Shown: positions 18,472-26,207 of the stretch, piece after piece
Numbering within the stretch: position 1 is the stretch's first letter
Layout: every line of letters starts with the position of its first letter
NCBI RefSeq assembly: GCF_010548275.1
Contig: NZ_JAAGLT010000001.1
Location: 558,001 to 622,000 of the forward strand
Direction of reading: 5' to 3'
Source of the DNA: Streptomyces sp. SID12488
Lineage (GTDB): Bacteria; Actinomycetota; Actinomycetes; Streptomycetales; Streptomycetaceae
DNA length: 64,000 bases
Program-made: the position numbers and the translations under genes
Notes under the pieces: generated by a model
The model's input: the letters and a program-made list of their open reading frames with translations, nothing else
Databases searched by the model: none
Told to the model about the DNA's origin: nothing

Positions 18472-19206
18472 TCACCGCATGCTTGACCATGCGTCTTCTG
18501 GCCGGGGTGCCAGCACCGCGGAGACCACCTCGTCGGCGGACGCCATGACGTCGGCGATGAAACGAAAGCGCCCGATACCGAGCCGCCGCAGTGCTGAGCC
18601 GTGGTCAGCGGCGACGACAAAGGAGACCGCGAGCAACAGCATTCGCCAAAGGACCATCACTGGGCGGCGCACCGGGCGGGGCAGTTCTGCCAGGGAGGCG
18701 TGCAACCGCTCGCAGTGGAACGGGACATGGCGCTGCTCGTCGGACAGGATCCGTCCCGCCACATCCGAAGTGAGCGCGTCAGGGGCGCCATCACGTACGA
18801 CCCTGTAGTAGCGCAGCGCCACCACCTCCGCGATCATCAGCACCAGCAACTCCAGGCGCAGGCCCATGAGACGCCGCAACCGCACGAAGACCGTGTCGCT
18901 CCAGTGACCGGTCAACGTCGGTACGCCACCCGCAGCCAGCAGCCGAGCGAGCAGACGGGCGTGGTTCTGTTCCTCAGCGACGAAGAGCCGGACGGCCTGC
19001 GCGTAGTCGGCATCACCGGCCTGATCAGCTTTGCCGACGAGGTTCGCTCCGTCACCGTCCTCGCCGATCTGGAAGCGCTGAATGCTGGCCCACACCGCCG
19101 GATGCAGAGTTGCCCCTTGCCCCCAGTCCGGGTCCCCCTGGGCGAGCCGACGCTCCCGCTCACCCTCGAACCGCTGCGTCCACTTGGCGAATCCGCCCGT
19201 CTGCAC
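18472..19206 (-). CDS. Ferritin-like diiron protein
   Basis: A 244-residue protein with the four-helix diiron pattern. A Glu at about 49 (FQIGEDGDGANL), ExxH in AEEQNH (Glu79, His82), Glu127 in LMIAEVVALRYY and ExxH in SDEQRH (Glu157, His160) give the full ligand set. Helices 3 and 4 are unusually hydrophobic (LRLELLVLMIAEVVAL, MVLWRMLLLAVSFVVAA), so it may sit at the membrane or bind a lipid substrate. The GTG at 19206 has AGAGGAG seven bases upstream; the longer frame to 19269 has nothing similar. It could be an oxidase or hydroxylase rather than an iron store. Neighbours give no hint. Confidence 0.78.
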   Translation of the reverse strand: MQTGGFAKWTQRFEGERERRLAQGDPDWGQGATLHPAVWASIQRFQIGEDGDGANLVGKADQAGDADYAQAVRLFVAEEQNHARLLARLLAAGGVPTLTGHWSDTVFVRLRRLMGLRLELLVLMIAEVVALRYYRVVRDGAPDALTSDVAGRILSDEQRHVPFHCERLHASLAELPRPVRRPVMVLWRMLLLAVSFVVAADHGSALRRLGIGRFRFIADVMASADEVVSAVLAPRPEDAWSSMR

Positions 19207-19332
19207 CCGGTCACTCCTCTCCGGGACACGACCACCGCGCCCTGGAGAGGAACGACGCCCGGCGGACACCGAACCGTTCCACCGCTGCCCGACGGGTCAC
19301 CTCGTGAGCACGCACACGACAACCGCCCTGGG

Positions 19333-19566
19333 ATGGCGGGGCCGACGCCCCCGGTGTCTCTCATGCGGCAACTGGGCGCCGCGCTCAACGCCTCAGCGGC
19401 TGAAGCCTCCAACGACGCCGACGCTGAATACCTGCAGGCATCCGCACGGCCCGAGGTCGTGGCCGTCGCGGGACGTCTCGCACAGGTCATGGTCGCGAAC
19501 GACCTGAGCGAACTTGCCACCCTGTGGCAAGCCAAGCACGCCGACGAGCCGCCACACAAGAATTAG
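19333..19566 (+). CDS. Possible small protein, unknown
   Basis: A 77-codon frame with good G/C third-position bias in its second half (helical sequence such as NASAAEASNDADAEYLQ and VVAVAGRLAQVMVANDLSEL). There is no convincing ribosome site at the ATG; a GTG eight codons later is possible. The same frame continues upstream over the ferritin-like gene, where it is only a shadow. It may be a short real gene or the tail of a decayed one. Confidence 0.35.
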   Translation: MAGPTPPVSLMRQLGAALNASAAEASNDADAEYLQASARPEVVAVAGRLAQVMVANDLSELATLWQAKHADEPPHKN

Positions 19567-19611
19567 GGGCCGCAGTCTGGCGGCTGAGCCCCGGCGAAGC
19601 CCTGCACCGTG

Positions 19612-19713
19612 TCAGTCACGCACGCTGATACCCGCGTCACTTGGAACAGACAGAGCGGCCAATGACGTGTCGTCGCCACCGCCCAGCAGACGTTCGAGCT
19701 GGTCCCGCTCCAT
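19612..19713 (-). CDS. Possible 33-residue peptide gene
   Basis: An ATG preceded by GGGGGTGAGCTC opens a 33-codon frame (start MERDQLERLLGGG, end SDAGISVRD). The peptide is acidic and Gly/Ser-rich towards its second half, with a Leu/Glu helical start. It could be a small regulatory peptide or a ribosomal-peptide precursor, but no modifying enzymes are nearby. The support is one ribosome site and codon bias only. Confidence 0.3.
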   Translation of the reverse strand: MERDQLERLLGGGDDTSLAALSVPSDAGISVRD

Positions 19714-20142
19714 GAGCTCACCCCCGATCGGGATCCTGCTGTACAGCAACGAAGTACAGCAACCCCAGCAACCGTCAGCGCCCAGCACTGGCCCTCTCGA
19801 CCCTCCCCGCAGCCTGTACGACCTCCAATGACCGGTCTCTGCAGAGCTACGGATCAGCAGGCATGACCTGTTGAGCGGTGAGGTCGTCCGCACGGTAAAG
19901 GCCGCGACCCGGGGTGCGACAAGGGTCGGCTACCTCACCACTCAGAGCCGCGCCAGATTCGTGCCAGGTGGAGCGGGGAACCACGAGGAACGGCGGGTAC
20001 TGAACCGCTGGCGTCGAAGCAGTTCCGCACAGTCGGCCGCAGGTCAGACGCCCAGCGGGCCCAAAAACACCTCAGCTTCCCAAGCTCAGTACGCGGAAGG
20101 TGCTGACGCAGACGATGCCCTCCCTCCGACACGGTCCCGAGC
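19714..20142. other. Intergenic stretch with short direct repeats
   Basis: No gene is supported in this stretch of 429 bases. It holds a short direct repeat (TACAGCAAC twice near 19742-19760) and, at its right end, one copy of a diverged repeat described separately. It looks like degraded accessory DNA. Confidence 0.4.
20072..20089. repeat. Repeat copy A, resembles tRNA-Gly(CCC) anticodon arm
   Basis: The sequence around CAGCTTCCCAAGCT matches, from memory, the anticodon stem-loop of Streptomyces tRNA-Gly(CCC). A second, diverged copy lies at 20636-20655 in the same orientation. The similarity continues leftward for about 35 more bases with gaps. The NUDIX gene lies between the copies. Confidence 0.45.
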
Positions 20143-20550
20143 ATGGCGAATGGCAACGGCGTGCCGGAGAAGGTGGCGTGGATCCTGGTGCGGGACGACC
20201 GGGTGTTGGTGACGCGTAGTCACGGCAGAGATCGCTTCTACTTCCCGGGCGGTCATCGTGAGCCGGGCGAGTCCGACGGCGAGACCCTGGTGCGGGAGAT
20301 CGACGAGGAACTGCAGGCGGCGATCGACCCCGGTTCCATGGTTCACTTCGGCACTTTCGAGATCGGCGAGGGCCATCCGGATCACGGCCCCTTCCGGATG
20401 ATCTGCTACACCGCCGATCACCAAGGTGAGTTGACCCCGTCAAGGGAGATCGCCGAGAAGGCATGGTTCCGTTACGCCGATCGGGACCGAGTCTCGGCCG
20501 TCGACGAGATGGCTTTCGACGCGCTTCACGAGGCCGGGCAGCTTCCCTGA
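20143..20550 (+). CDS. NUDIX hydrolase
   Basis: A 135-residue NUDIX-fold protein. The Nudix box starts at Gly37 (GHREPGE...) and continues to REIDEELQ (51-58), keeping the Glu residues that bind the metal. Only the Gly usual near the end of the box is Gln here. Strands before and after fit the fold (KVAWILVRDDRVLVTRS, FRMICYTADHQGE). Such enzymes hydrolyse nucleoside diphosphates linked to another moiety; the substrate is not predictable. It lies alone between the two copies of a diverged repeat. Confidence 0.9.
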   Translation: MANGNGVPEKVAWILVRDDRVLVTRSHGRDRFYFPGGHREPGESDGETLVREIDEELQAAIDPGSMVHFGTFEIGEGHPDHGPFRMICYTADHQGELTPSREIAEKAWFRYADRDRVSAVDEMAFDALHEAGQLP

Positions 20551-20635
20551 TCTCGTGAGGGAAGAGGACCACACCGAAGAGGCCGTCCCACGGCCATTCC
20601 CACAGGCCAACGCCCAAATCGGCACCGAATGATCG

Positions 20636-20655
20636 CAGTTTCCCAAGCTGAGAGC
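20636..20655. repeat. Repeat copy B, resembles tRNA-Gly(CCC) anticodon arm
   Basis: A second copy of the element at 20072-20089, here with TTCCCAAGCTGAGAGC. Nothing of the acceptor or T arm follows, so it is not a tRNA gene. Confidence 0.45.
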
Positions 20656-20681
20656 ACCCATCGCCATCCACGAACCGCGAG

Positions 20682-21146
20682 TCAGAGCAGGTCCCGCCAG
20701 AAGGGGACCGTCGCTGTGGGGTCCCAACTCTCGTCGACGTCGCCGCGTGCCTCATCGAACTCCTGGTGCATGTAGTCGACGAGGTCCAGCCCGTAGTAGA
20801 TGACGTCGGTCTGCCACATCGAGAGCGCCGGGTGCCCGAAGTTTCCGTGGCCGGCGGGAAGGTGGCGGTGGGCGTACACCGGTACGAGCACCGGCACATC
20901 AGCGAGGTGGAGTCGTGCGGTGGCCAGGGCGTCCGCCGCATCGGACGGCCGCGTGCCCCAGGCCGCGTACCAGAACCCGTTGTGCTCGACGCTGAGGAGG
21001 ACCCCCTCGGCCAGCCGGCTGAGCTGCTCGCGTACCTGGGCCGGATCCTCGCTGCGCCACTCGGGCCAAGGCCTCGACCAGGTCTGCCCCTCTTCGGGCG
21101 GAACATTGACGGGAAGGCCGGCCGCGAGGAACGCACGGTGATCGGA
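20682..21146 (-). pseudogene. SUKH-like (SMI1/KNR4-type) gene remnant without a start
   Basis: Reading the minus strand in this frame gives a convincing protein of about 150 residues: FLAAGLPVNVPPEEG, LLSVEHNGFWYAAWG, then VPVLVPVYAHRHLPAGHG, LSMWQTDVIYYGLDLVDYM and a WRDLL end. This resembles the C-terminal part of SMI1/KNR4-type proteins, many of which are immunity or housekeeping partners. No ATG, GTG or TTG occurs between the upstream stop (21201) and the GTG at 20897, which is inside the conserved part. The gene therefore seems to have lost its 5' end where it meets the GyrB-like gene (stop at 21151). Confidence 0.6.
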
Positions 21147-21150
21147 GCGG

Positions 21151-21783
21151 TCAGCGGTGCAAGATTTCCGGCGCTGCCTGCCCGTGTCGGACGTCCTTGA
21201 TCAGAACATAGCCCGGGCCCGCTGGCTCCAGGCAGTCCGGACCGTGCAGGTCGAGATCCTCAAGATCCGTTGGAAGCACGAAGTGCTGCCCTACATATGC
21301 CGGATCAAGGGCGAAGCCCACCCGGGTGCCGCTGCCTTCCGCCGGATGAAACTCCTGGGGATCGGCAAGGGGCCGGATACCGCTGAGGTCCTGGCGCAAC
21401 CCGCGCCCCGCGCACCACATCTCGACAGTCACCCGGCGGGATATTGCGGCAACAGCTGCCAACTGCCACCACTCAGGCCCTAGGAGGGAACCGAAGTAAC
21501 CGAGGTCAGGACCGCCGGAGACTCCCCAGGCATGCGGCTGGTCCATGGATACCGTGAAGCTGCTGTCGCTGGTGATCGTGACGAGACCACGCAACACGTG
21601 CTCCCCGGCAACTCTCGTCGCTGGATGAAGCACGTGCCGCCCCGCCGTGCACAGCAAGTTGGCTGGCAGCTTCGGACTCCCGGGCCCCACTCCGAAGTAC
21701 ATGCCCGGCCGTCTACGCACGGCGGTATCGAACTCCAGCACCTCGATGTCCGCCGCGCTGTACCCATGCTCCGTCACCACCAC
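21151..21783 (-). CDS. Truncated GyrB/ParE-like ATPase-domain protein
   Basis: A 210-residue protein whose start (YSAADIEVLEFDTAVRRRPG, then MYFG) is clearly that of the GyrB/ParE N-terminal ATPase region. The rest follows the GHKL domain only loosely (HVLRGLVTITSDSSFTVSMD, VGFALDPAYVG). The Glu/Asp/Asn ATP-binding motif expected after RPGMY is replaced by LLCTAGRHVLHP. Transducer, Toprim and C-terminal parts are missing. It is therefore not a working gyrase subunit; it may be a degenerate ATPase-like domain protein with its own role. It lies directly upstream of the start-less SUKH-like remnant on the same strand. Confidence 0.68.
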   Translation of the reverse strand: MVVTEHGYSAADIEVLEFDTAVRRRPGMYFGVGPGSPKLPANLLCTAGRHVLHPATRVAGEHVLRGLVTITSDSSFTVSMDQPHAWGVSGGPDLGYFGSLLGPEWWQLAAVAAISRRVTVEMWCAGRGLRQDLSGIRPLADPQEFHPAEGSGTRVGFALDPAYVGQHFVLPTDLEDLDLHGPDCLEPAGPGYVLIKDVRHGQAAPEILHR

Positions 21784-21846
21784 ACGCTATCGACGGGGCA
21801 GGCCCGTCTGAAGGTGAAAATCAGGCCGCCGCCCAACCAGTTCCGT

Positions 21847-22203
21847 TCACCGACCCCCGTTCGTCACGTACACCGCGTACGGGATCAGGACCGCCGGCAG
21901 GGTCAGCAGGCGTGGCTTGAGGGGGCGGCCGGTGTGCAGGGGGCGGAGGACGACGAAGAAAAGGAGCAGGAGGAGGACGAGGCTGCCGATCAGGACCAGG
22001 GCGATCAGGGCGAAGCCGCTGTTCTCGATCTGGTCGTAGGTGCAGCCGTCCAGGTCGCGGCGGCCCAGGTCGTCGTACTCGCAGTGGCCGTAGGCGATGT
22101 ACCAGCGTGTGCAGAAGATGGCGAGCGCCGCTGGGACACCGATGAGGAGGTGAACCAGGAGCGGCGGAAGGTAGCAGCGCAGGGCGCGGAGGGCGGTACG
22201 CAT
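21847..22203 (-). CDS. Small integral membrane protein
   Basis: A 118-residue protein with three hydrophobic stretches (LLVHLLIGVPAALAIFCTRW, FALIALVLIGSLVLLLLLFF, LLTLPAVLIPYAVYV). An extracytoplasmic loop with two cysteines (GHCEYDDL, LDGCTYDQ) lies between the first two. No family is recognised. The Cys pair suggests a disulphide outside the membrane. Confidence 0.82.
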   Translation of the reverse strand: MRTALRALRCYLPPLLVHLLIGVPAALAIFCTRWYIAYGHCEYDDLGRRDLDGCTYDQIENSGFALIALVLIGSLVLLLLLFFVVLRPLHTGRPLKPRLLTLPAVLIPYAVYVTNGGR

Positions 22204-22362
22204 CCGGTCATCTCACCATGGCGGGGTCGGCCGGGCTCCCCAGCAGGCGAGCCCCGAGGACGAAGGAGGCCGCGGTCTCACACTCGTACGGGCCCTCGCA
22301 GAACGCCGGGGCTGTTGCCCCCGGCGGCACGGCATCGGAAAGGCGACGTGGGTGGAACTGGC

Positions 22363-22479
22363 GCTTCCGGCGGTGCTGCGGATGTTCGACGGGCCCTCAG
22401 ACCTGGCTTCCAGTGCCGGATAACGCCTGCCCGTCACCCCAAGTGCGTCGCCGCGAACATCCGCAGCACCGCCGGAAGC
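22363..22479. repeat. 26-base perfect inverted repeat at the 3' end of the TPP gene
   Basis: The arms 22363-22388 and 22454-22479 are exact reverse complements over 26 bases, separated by 65 bases. The right arm is the coding 3' end of the TPP enzyme (residues LPAVLRMFA). The left arm lies beyond the stop. In RNA it would form a long hairpin and could end transcription. Its origin looks like an inverted duplication of the gene end. Confidence 0.75.
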
Positions 22480-24122
22480 ACCACCACCGACGGTCCCGGC
22501 TGCGTCAACGCCTTCGCGAGGTCCGTCTCCAGCGTCTCCGCCGACGTCCGTACCCCCGGTACCCCGAACGACTCCGCCAGCGCCACGAAGTCCGGCCGCG
22601 CCAAGTCCGTCCCCGTCGTCTCCCCGAACGCGTCGGTCATGTACTCGCGCAGGATGCCGTAGCCGCCGTCGTCGACGATCAGCCAGGTCACGTTCAGGTC
22701 GTACTGCCGGGCCGTCGCCAACTCCGCGATGCCGTAGAGGGCGCCGCCGTCGCCCGAGACCGCGAGGACCGGGTACGTCGGGTCGGCCACCGCCGCTCCC
22801 AGGGCCGCCGGGAAGGCGTAGCCGAGGCCGCCCGCGCCCTGAGCCGAGTGCATGGTGTTCGCACCGCGCGGGTCGAAGGCCGACCACGCCCAGTACGAAA
22901 GGATCGTCATGTCCCAGAAGGACGGGGAGCGGGGCGGCAGGGCCGTCCTGATTGACTTCAACAGACCCTGTTCCAGGGTTAGTTCCTGGGCAGCGAGGCG
23001 CGCGCCCACCCGGTCGAGCACCCCCCGGACCCGGTCCCCCGCCGTCTCGTCCGCCCTCGCCGCCGGCACCGTCTCCAGCAGCGCCTGCAGCGCCAGTCGT
23101 GCGTCCGCGTGGATGCCCAGGGCCGGGTGGTTGGACTCCAACTTGCTCAGGTCCGCCTCGACTTGGATGATCCGGCCGCGCGGCTTGAACGTGTGGTAGT
23201 TGGAGGAGAGTTCACCCAGGCCCGAGCCGACGACCAGCAGGACGTCCGCGTCCTCCAGGAAGTCGGTCATGTGCTGGTCCTCCAGCCAGGACTGGAGGGA
23301 GAGCGGGTGCATCCACGGGAACGCGCCCTTGCCGCCGAACGTCGTCACCACCGGCGCCTGGAGACGCTCCGCCAGCGCCCTCAGTTTGCCCGAGGCGTCC
23401 GCCCGTACGACCCCGCCGCCCGCGATGATCGCCGGGCGCTCGGCGTTCGACAGCAAGTGGGCTGCCAGCGCCGTCAGTTCGGGGCGCGGGGGCAGCTCCT
23501 CGGGGAAGGCGTCGCCGCCCGTCACCACGGGAATCGGGGTCTCCGCCATCAGCACGTCCTGCGGGATCTCCACCCACACCGGGCCGTGCGGGGCCGTGAG
23601 CGCCGACTTCCAGGCGTCGGCGATCACCGAGGGGATCTGGGACTGCGTACGGACCGTGTGGACGGATTTCACCACGCCCCTGAACGAGGCCTGCTGGTCC
23701 GGGAGTTCGTGGAGGTAGCCGTGCCTGCCGCCGCCCAGCCCGGCAGTTGGGATCTGGCTGCTGATCGCGAGCACCGGGGCCGAAGCCGCCGCCGCCTCCT
23801 GGAGTGCTGCCAGTGATGTAAGCGCGCCCGGGCCCGTCGACAGGAGCAGCGGGGCCGCCTCCCCCGTGATCCTGCCGTACGCGTCCGCGGCGAACCCCGC
23901 GTTGTTCTCCACCCGTAGGCCGATGTACCGCAGGTCGGAGCGGCGCAGTGCGTCGAACAGGCCCAGAGCGTGCTGGCCGGGGAGGCCGAAGACCGTCGTC
24001 GTGCCGAGTCCGGCCAGCGTCTCCACGACCAGGTCTCCGCCGTTGCGGCCGGGGGGCGGGTTGAGCGCCGCCTCCGTCTGGGCAGCGGTCGGCTTCAGCA
24101 CCAGGTCGTGGTCGTGGGTCAC
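22434..24122 (-). CDS. Thiamine-diphosphate-dependent decarboxylase/synthase (acetolactate synthase-like)
   Basis: A 562-residue TPP enzyme of the acetolactate synthase/benzoylformate decarboxylase class. An N-terminal Pyr domain holds the activating Glu region ([19 protein letters not shown]). The central domain follows ([17 protein letters not shown]). The C-terminal PP domain has the cofactor motif from [13 protein letters not shown] to [10 protein letters not shown], where the usual Asn pair is replaced. Its start overlaps the agmatinase stop (ATGA), so the two are co-translated. The substrate is unknown; coupling to agmatinase suggests a 2-oxo acid from amine or arginine catabolism. The last codons form half of a perfect 26-base inverted repeat. 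Confidence 0.92.
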   Translation of the reverse strand: MTHDHDLVLKPTAAQTEAALNPPPGRNGGDLVVETLAGLGTTTVFGLPGQHALGLFDALRRSDLRYIGLRVENNAGFAADAYGRITGEAAPLLLSTGPGALTSLAALQEAAAASAPVLAISSQIPTAGLGGGRHGYLHELPDQQASFRGVVKSVHTVRTQSQIPSVIADAWKSALTAPHGPVWVEIPQDVLMAETPIPVVTGGDAFPEELPPRPELTALAAHLLSNAERPAIIAGGGVVRADASGKLRALAERLQAPVVTTFGGKGAFPWMHPLSLQSWLEDQHMTDFLEDADVLLVVGSGLGELSSNYHTFKPRGRIIQVEADLSKLESNHPALGIHADARLALQALLETVPAARADETAGDRVRGVLDRVGARLAAQELTLEQGLLKSIRTALPPRSPSFWDMTILSYWAWSAFDPRGANTMHSAQGAGGLGYAFPAALGAAVADPTYPVLAVSGDGGALYGIAELATARQYDLNVTWLIVDDGGYGILREYMTDAFGETTGTDLARPDFVALAESFGVPGVRTSAETLETDLAKALTQPGPSVVVLPAVLRMFAATHLG

Positions 24123-25114
24123 TTCGCTGCCTTTTCCTGCTTCTTCTGCGCGATCTGGCGGGACATGATCGTCGTCAGTTCGTACGCCGTGTGCGACGCC
24201 GCGACCGACGTGATCTCGGCGTGATCGTACGCGGGGGCGACTTCCACGACGTCCGCCGAGACCAGGTTGCAGGACGCCAGGCCCCGCAGGATCTCCAGCA
24301 GCTCGCGCGACGTCATTCCGCCTGCCTCGGGCGTGCCCGTGCCGGGGGCGAACGCCGGGTCGAGGCAGTCGATGTCGATGGAGATGTAGAGCGGGCGGTC
24401 GCCGATGCGCTGGCGGAGCTGGTCGGCGACCTCGTCGACACCGCGCCGCATCACGTCCGCCGACGTCACGATCCCGAAGCCCATCTTCGCGTCGTCGTCC
24501 AGGTCCTGCTTGCCGTACAGCGGGCCGCGCGTGCCGACGTGCGAGAGGGCGGAGGTGTCGAGGATGCCTTCCTCCACCGCCCGCCTGAACGGCGTCCCGT
24601 GCGTGTACTCGGCGCCGAAGTAGGTGTCCCAGGTGTCGAGGTGCGCGTCGAAGTGGAGCAGCGCCACCGGGCCGTGCTTCTTCGCCACCGATCGGAGCAG
24701 GGGCAGCGCGATCGTGTGGTCGCCGCCGAGGGTCATCAACCTCGCGCCCGTTCCCAGCAGTTCGTCCGCCGCCGCCTCCACCGTCTCCACGGCCTCGTGG
24801 ATGTCGAACGGGTTCACCGCGATGTCTCCGGCGTCCGCGACCTGGGCGAGTGCGAACGGGGACGCGTCCTGCGCCGGGTTGTACGGCCGCAGCAGCCGGG
24901 ACGCCTCGCGGATCGCGTTGCCGCCGAAGCGGGCGCCCGGCCGGTAGGAGACCCCCGAGTCGAACGGCACCCCGACCACGGCGACATCCGTGCGCCCGCC
25001 GACCTCGTCGAGGCGCGGCAGCCGCGCGAAGGTCGCGGGACCGGCGTACCTCGGGATGCGGGACGAGTCGACGGGGCCTCGGGGCGTCTCGTACGCCTCG
25101 TTACTGCTGGTCAT
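24119..25114 (-). CDS. speB: Agmatinase/guanidino-acid ureohydrolase
   Basis: A 331-residue binuclear-manganese ureohydrolase, probably splitting agmatine to putrescine and urea or acting on a related guanidino compound. The metal motifs are complete: GGDHT (130-134), DAHLD (156-160) and [16 protein letters not shown] (245-260). The ATG at 25114 follows AAGGCAG; the in-frame extension to 25219 is not protein-like. It is the first gene of a two-gene unit with the TPP enzyme. The name speB is the family default; guanidinobutyrase activity is possible. Confidence 0.93.
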   Translation of the reverse strand: MTSSNEAYETPRGPVDSSRIPRYAGPATFARLPRLDEVGGRTDVAVVGVPFDSGVSYRPGARFGGNAIREASRLLRPYNPAQDASPFALAQVADAGDIAVNPFDIHEAVETVEAAADELLGTGARLMTLGGDHTIALPLLRSVAKKHGPVALLHFDAHLDTWDTYFGAEYTHGTPFRRAVEEGILDTSALSHVGTRGPLYGKQDLDDDAKMGFGIVTSADVMRRGVDEVADQLRQRIGDRPLYISIDIDCLDPAFAPGTGTPEAGGMTSRELLEILRGLASCNLVSADVVEVAPAYDHAEITSVAASHTAYELTTIMSRQIAQKKQEKAAK

Positions 25115-25367
25115 GCTGTTCTGCCTTCTTTTCGCGCCGGATGTGGCCGGCGAACCGCTCGCACCGGGACAGGTGGCCGGGACGGACCCAGGAAGTGTAC
25201 TTTTCTCCACTTTCCGCAAGCCGTGCGGATGGCACGTCCACCATCTCCACCACCTCCATCATGCCCACCACACCTGACCCCTCCGTACTACCGAGGTCGC
25301 GTGACCTGCGTCCCAGCGGTCGGGACGTCCGGGTGCTCGCGGTGTCGCCTGCCTCACAATGGGAGGC

Positions 25368-26162
25368 ATGCCGATACCCGGGATTCCCAGCCGCGCCGAG
25401 CTTGTCGATCACCTTGTGAAAACCCGCATCGCGGGTGACGTCGCCACGCCCCGCGAGAACAACCTCTCCCACTACCGCAAGCTGGCGAACGGCGAACGGC
25501 ACTACTGGCTCGGGCTGGAGCTGGGCGACCGCTGGACCGACGAGCAGGACGTGCTCGCGGTGATGGCCGAGCGGGTCGGTGTGAACGACGATCCCGAACA
25601 CCGGTACGGCCAGGACACCATCGACCCGGAGCTGACGGTCGCCGGGCTGGAGCGGCTGGCGGCCCGGCTGCGCAAGGCGGCCGACGGGCAGCAGCGGGTG
25701 CTGTTCGCGACCGGTCACCCGGGCGGTCTGCTCGACGTGCACCGTGCCACGGCCGACGCGTTGCGGAGCGCCGGCTGCGAGATCGTCGTCATCCCGGACG
25801 GTCTGACGACGGACGAGGGGTACGTGTTCCAGTTCGCGGACGTGGCGGTGCTGGAGCACGGGGCCTCGCTGTGGCACACGCACTCCGGCGAGCCGATGCG
25901 CGCGATCCTGACGGGCCTTGAGCGCGCGGGCCGCCCGCTGCCCGACCTGGTCGTCGCCGACCACGGCTGGGCGGGGTACGCCGCACAGCACGGCATCGAC
26001 TCCGTCGGTTACGCCGACTGCAACGACCCGGCGCTGTTCCTGGCCGAGGCGGAAGGCACCCTCCAGGTGGCCGTTCCGCTCGACGACCATGTGACGAGCC
26101 CGCGCTTCTACGACCCGCTGACGGCGTTCCTGCTCAACGAGGCCGAACTGCTCGGCGAGTAA
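25368..26162 (+). CDS. Conserved actinomycete phosphatase-like protein
   Basis: A protein of about 264 residues conserved in Streptomyces and usually labelled phosphatase, though I cannot point to a proven reaction. Recognisable parts are IAGDVATPRENNLSHYRKLA, LFATGHPGGLLDVHRA, IVVIPDGLTTDEGY, VAVLEHGASLWHTHSGEPM and VVADHGWAGYAAQ. The Asp/His-rich segments would suit metal binding. A start at 25368 gives the family-typical MPIPGIPSRAEL, but a GGGAGG lies only one base before it. The ATG at 25359 is the alternative, and the mRNA may be near-leaderless. It is divergent from agmatinase. Confidence 0.82.
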   Translation: MPIPGIPSRAELVDHLVKTRIAGDVATPRENNLSHYRKLANGERHYWLGLELGDRWTDEQDVLAVMAERVGVNDDPEHRYGQDTIDPELTVAGLERLAARLRKAADGQQRVLFATGHPGGLLDVHRATADALRSAGCEIVVIPDGLTTDEGYVFQFADVAVLEHGASLWHTHSGEPMRAILTGLERAGRPLPDLVVADHGWAGYAAQHGIDSVGYADCNDPALFLAEAEGTLQVAVPLDDHVTSPRFYDPLTAFLLNEAELLGE

Positions 26163-26174
26163 AGAGATGAAACT

Positions 26175-26207
26175 CGTGATCAGGGGGTGCGGGGGACCCT
26201 GATCACG
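26175..26207. terminator. Bidirectional terminator hairpin
   Basis: A perfect 11-base-pair stem with an 11-base loop. It overlaps the last codons of the convergent tesB gene and serves the phosphatase-like gene on the other strand. Confidence 0.7.

Noticed and set aside
18601..19332. + strand frame across the ferritin-like gene
   Set aside because: Only its last 77 codons lie outside the ferritin-like gene and show independent coding bias; the rest is shadow.
20636..20655. A real tRNA-Gly gene
   Set aside because: Only the anticodon arm is matched; acceptor, D and T arms are absent.
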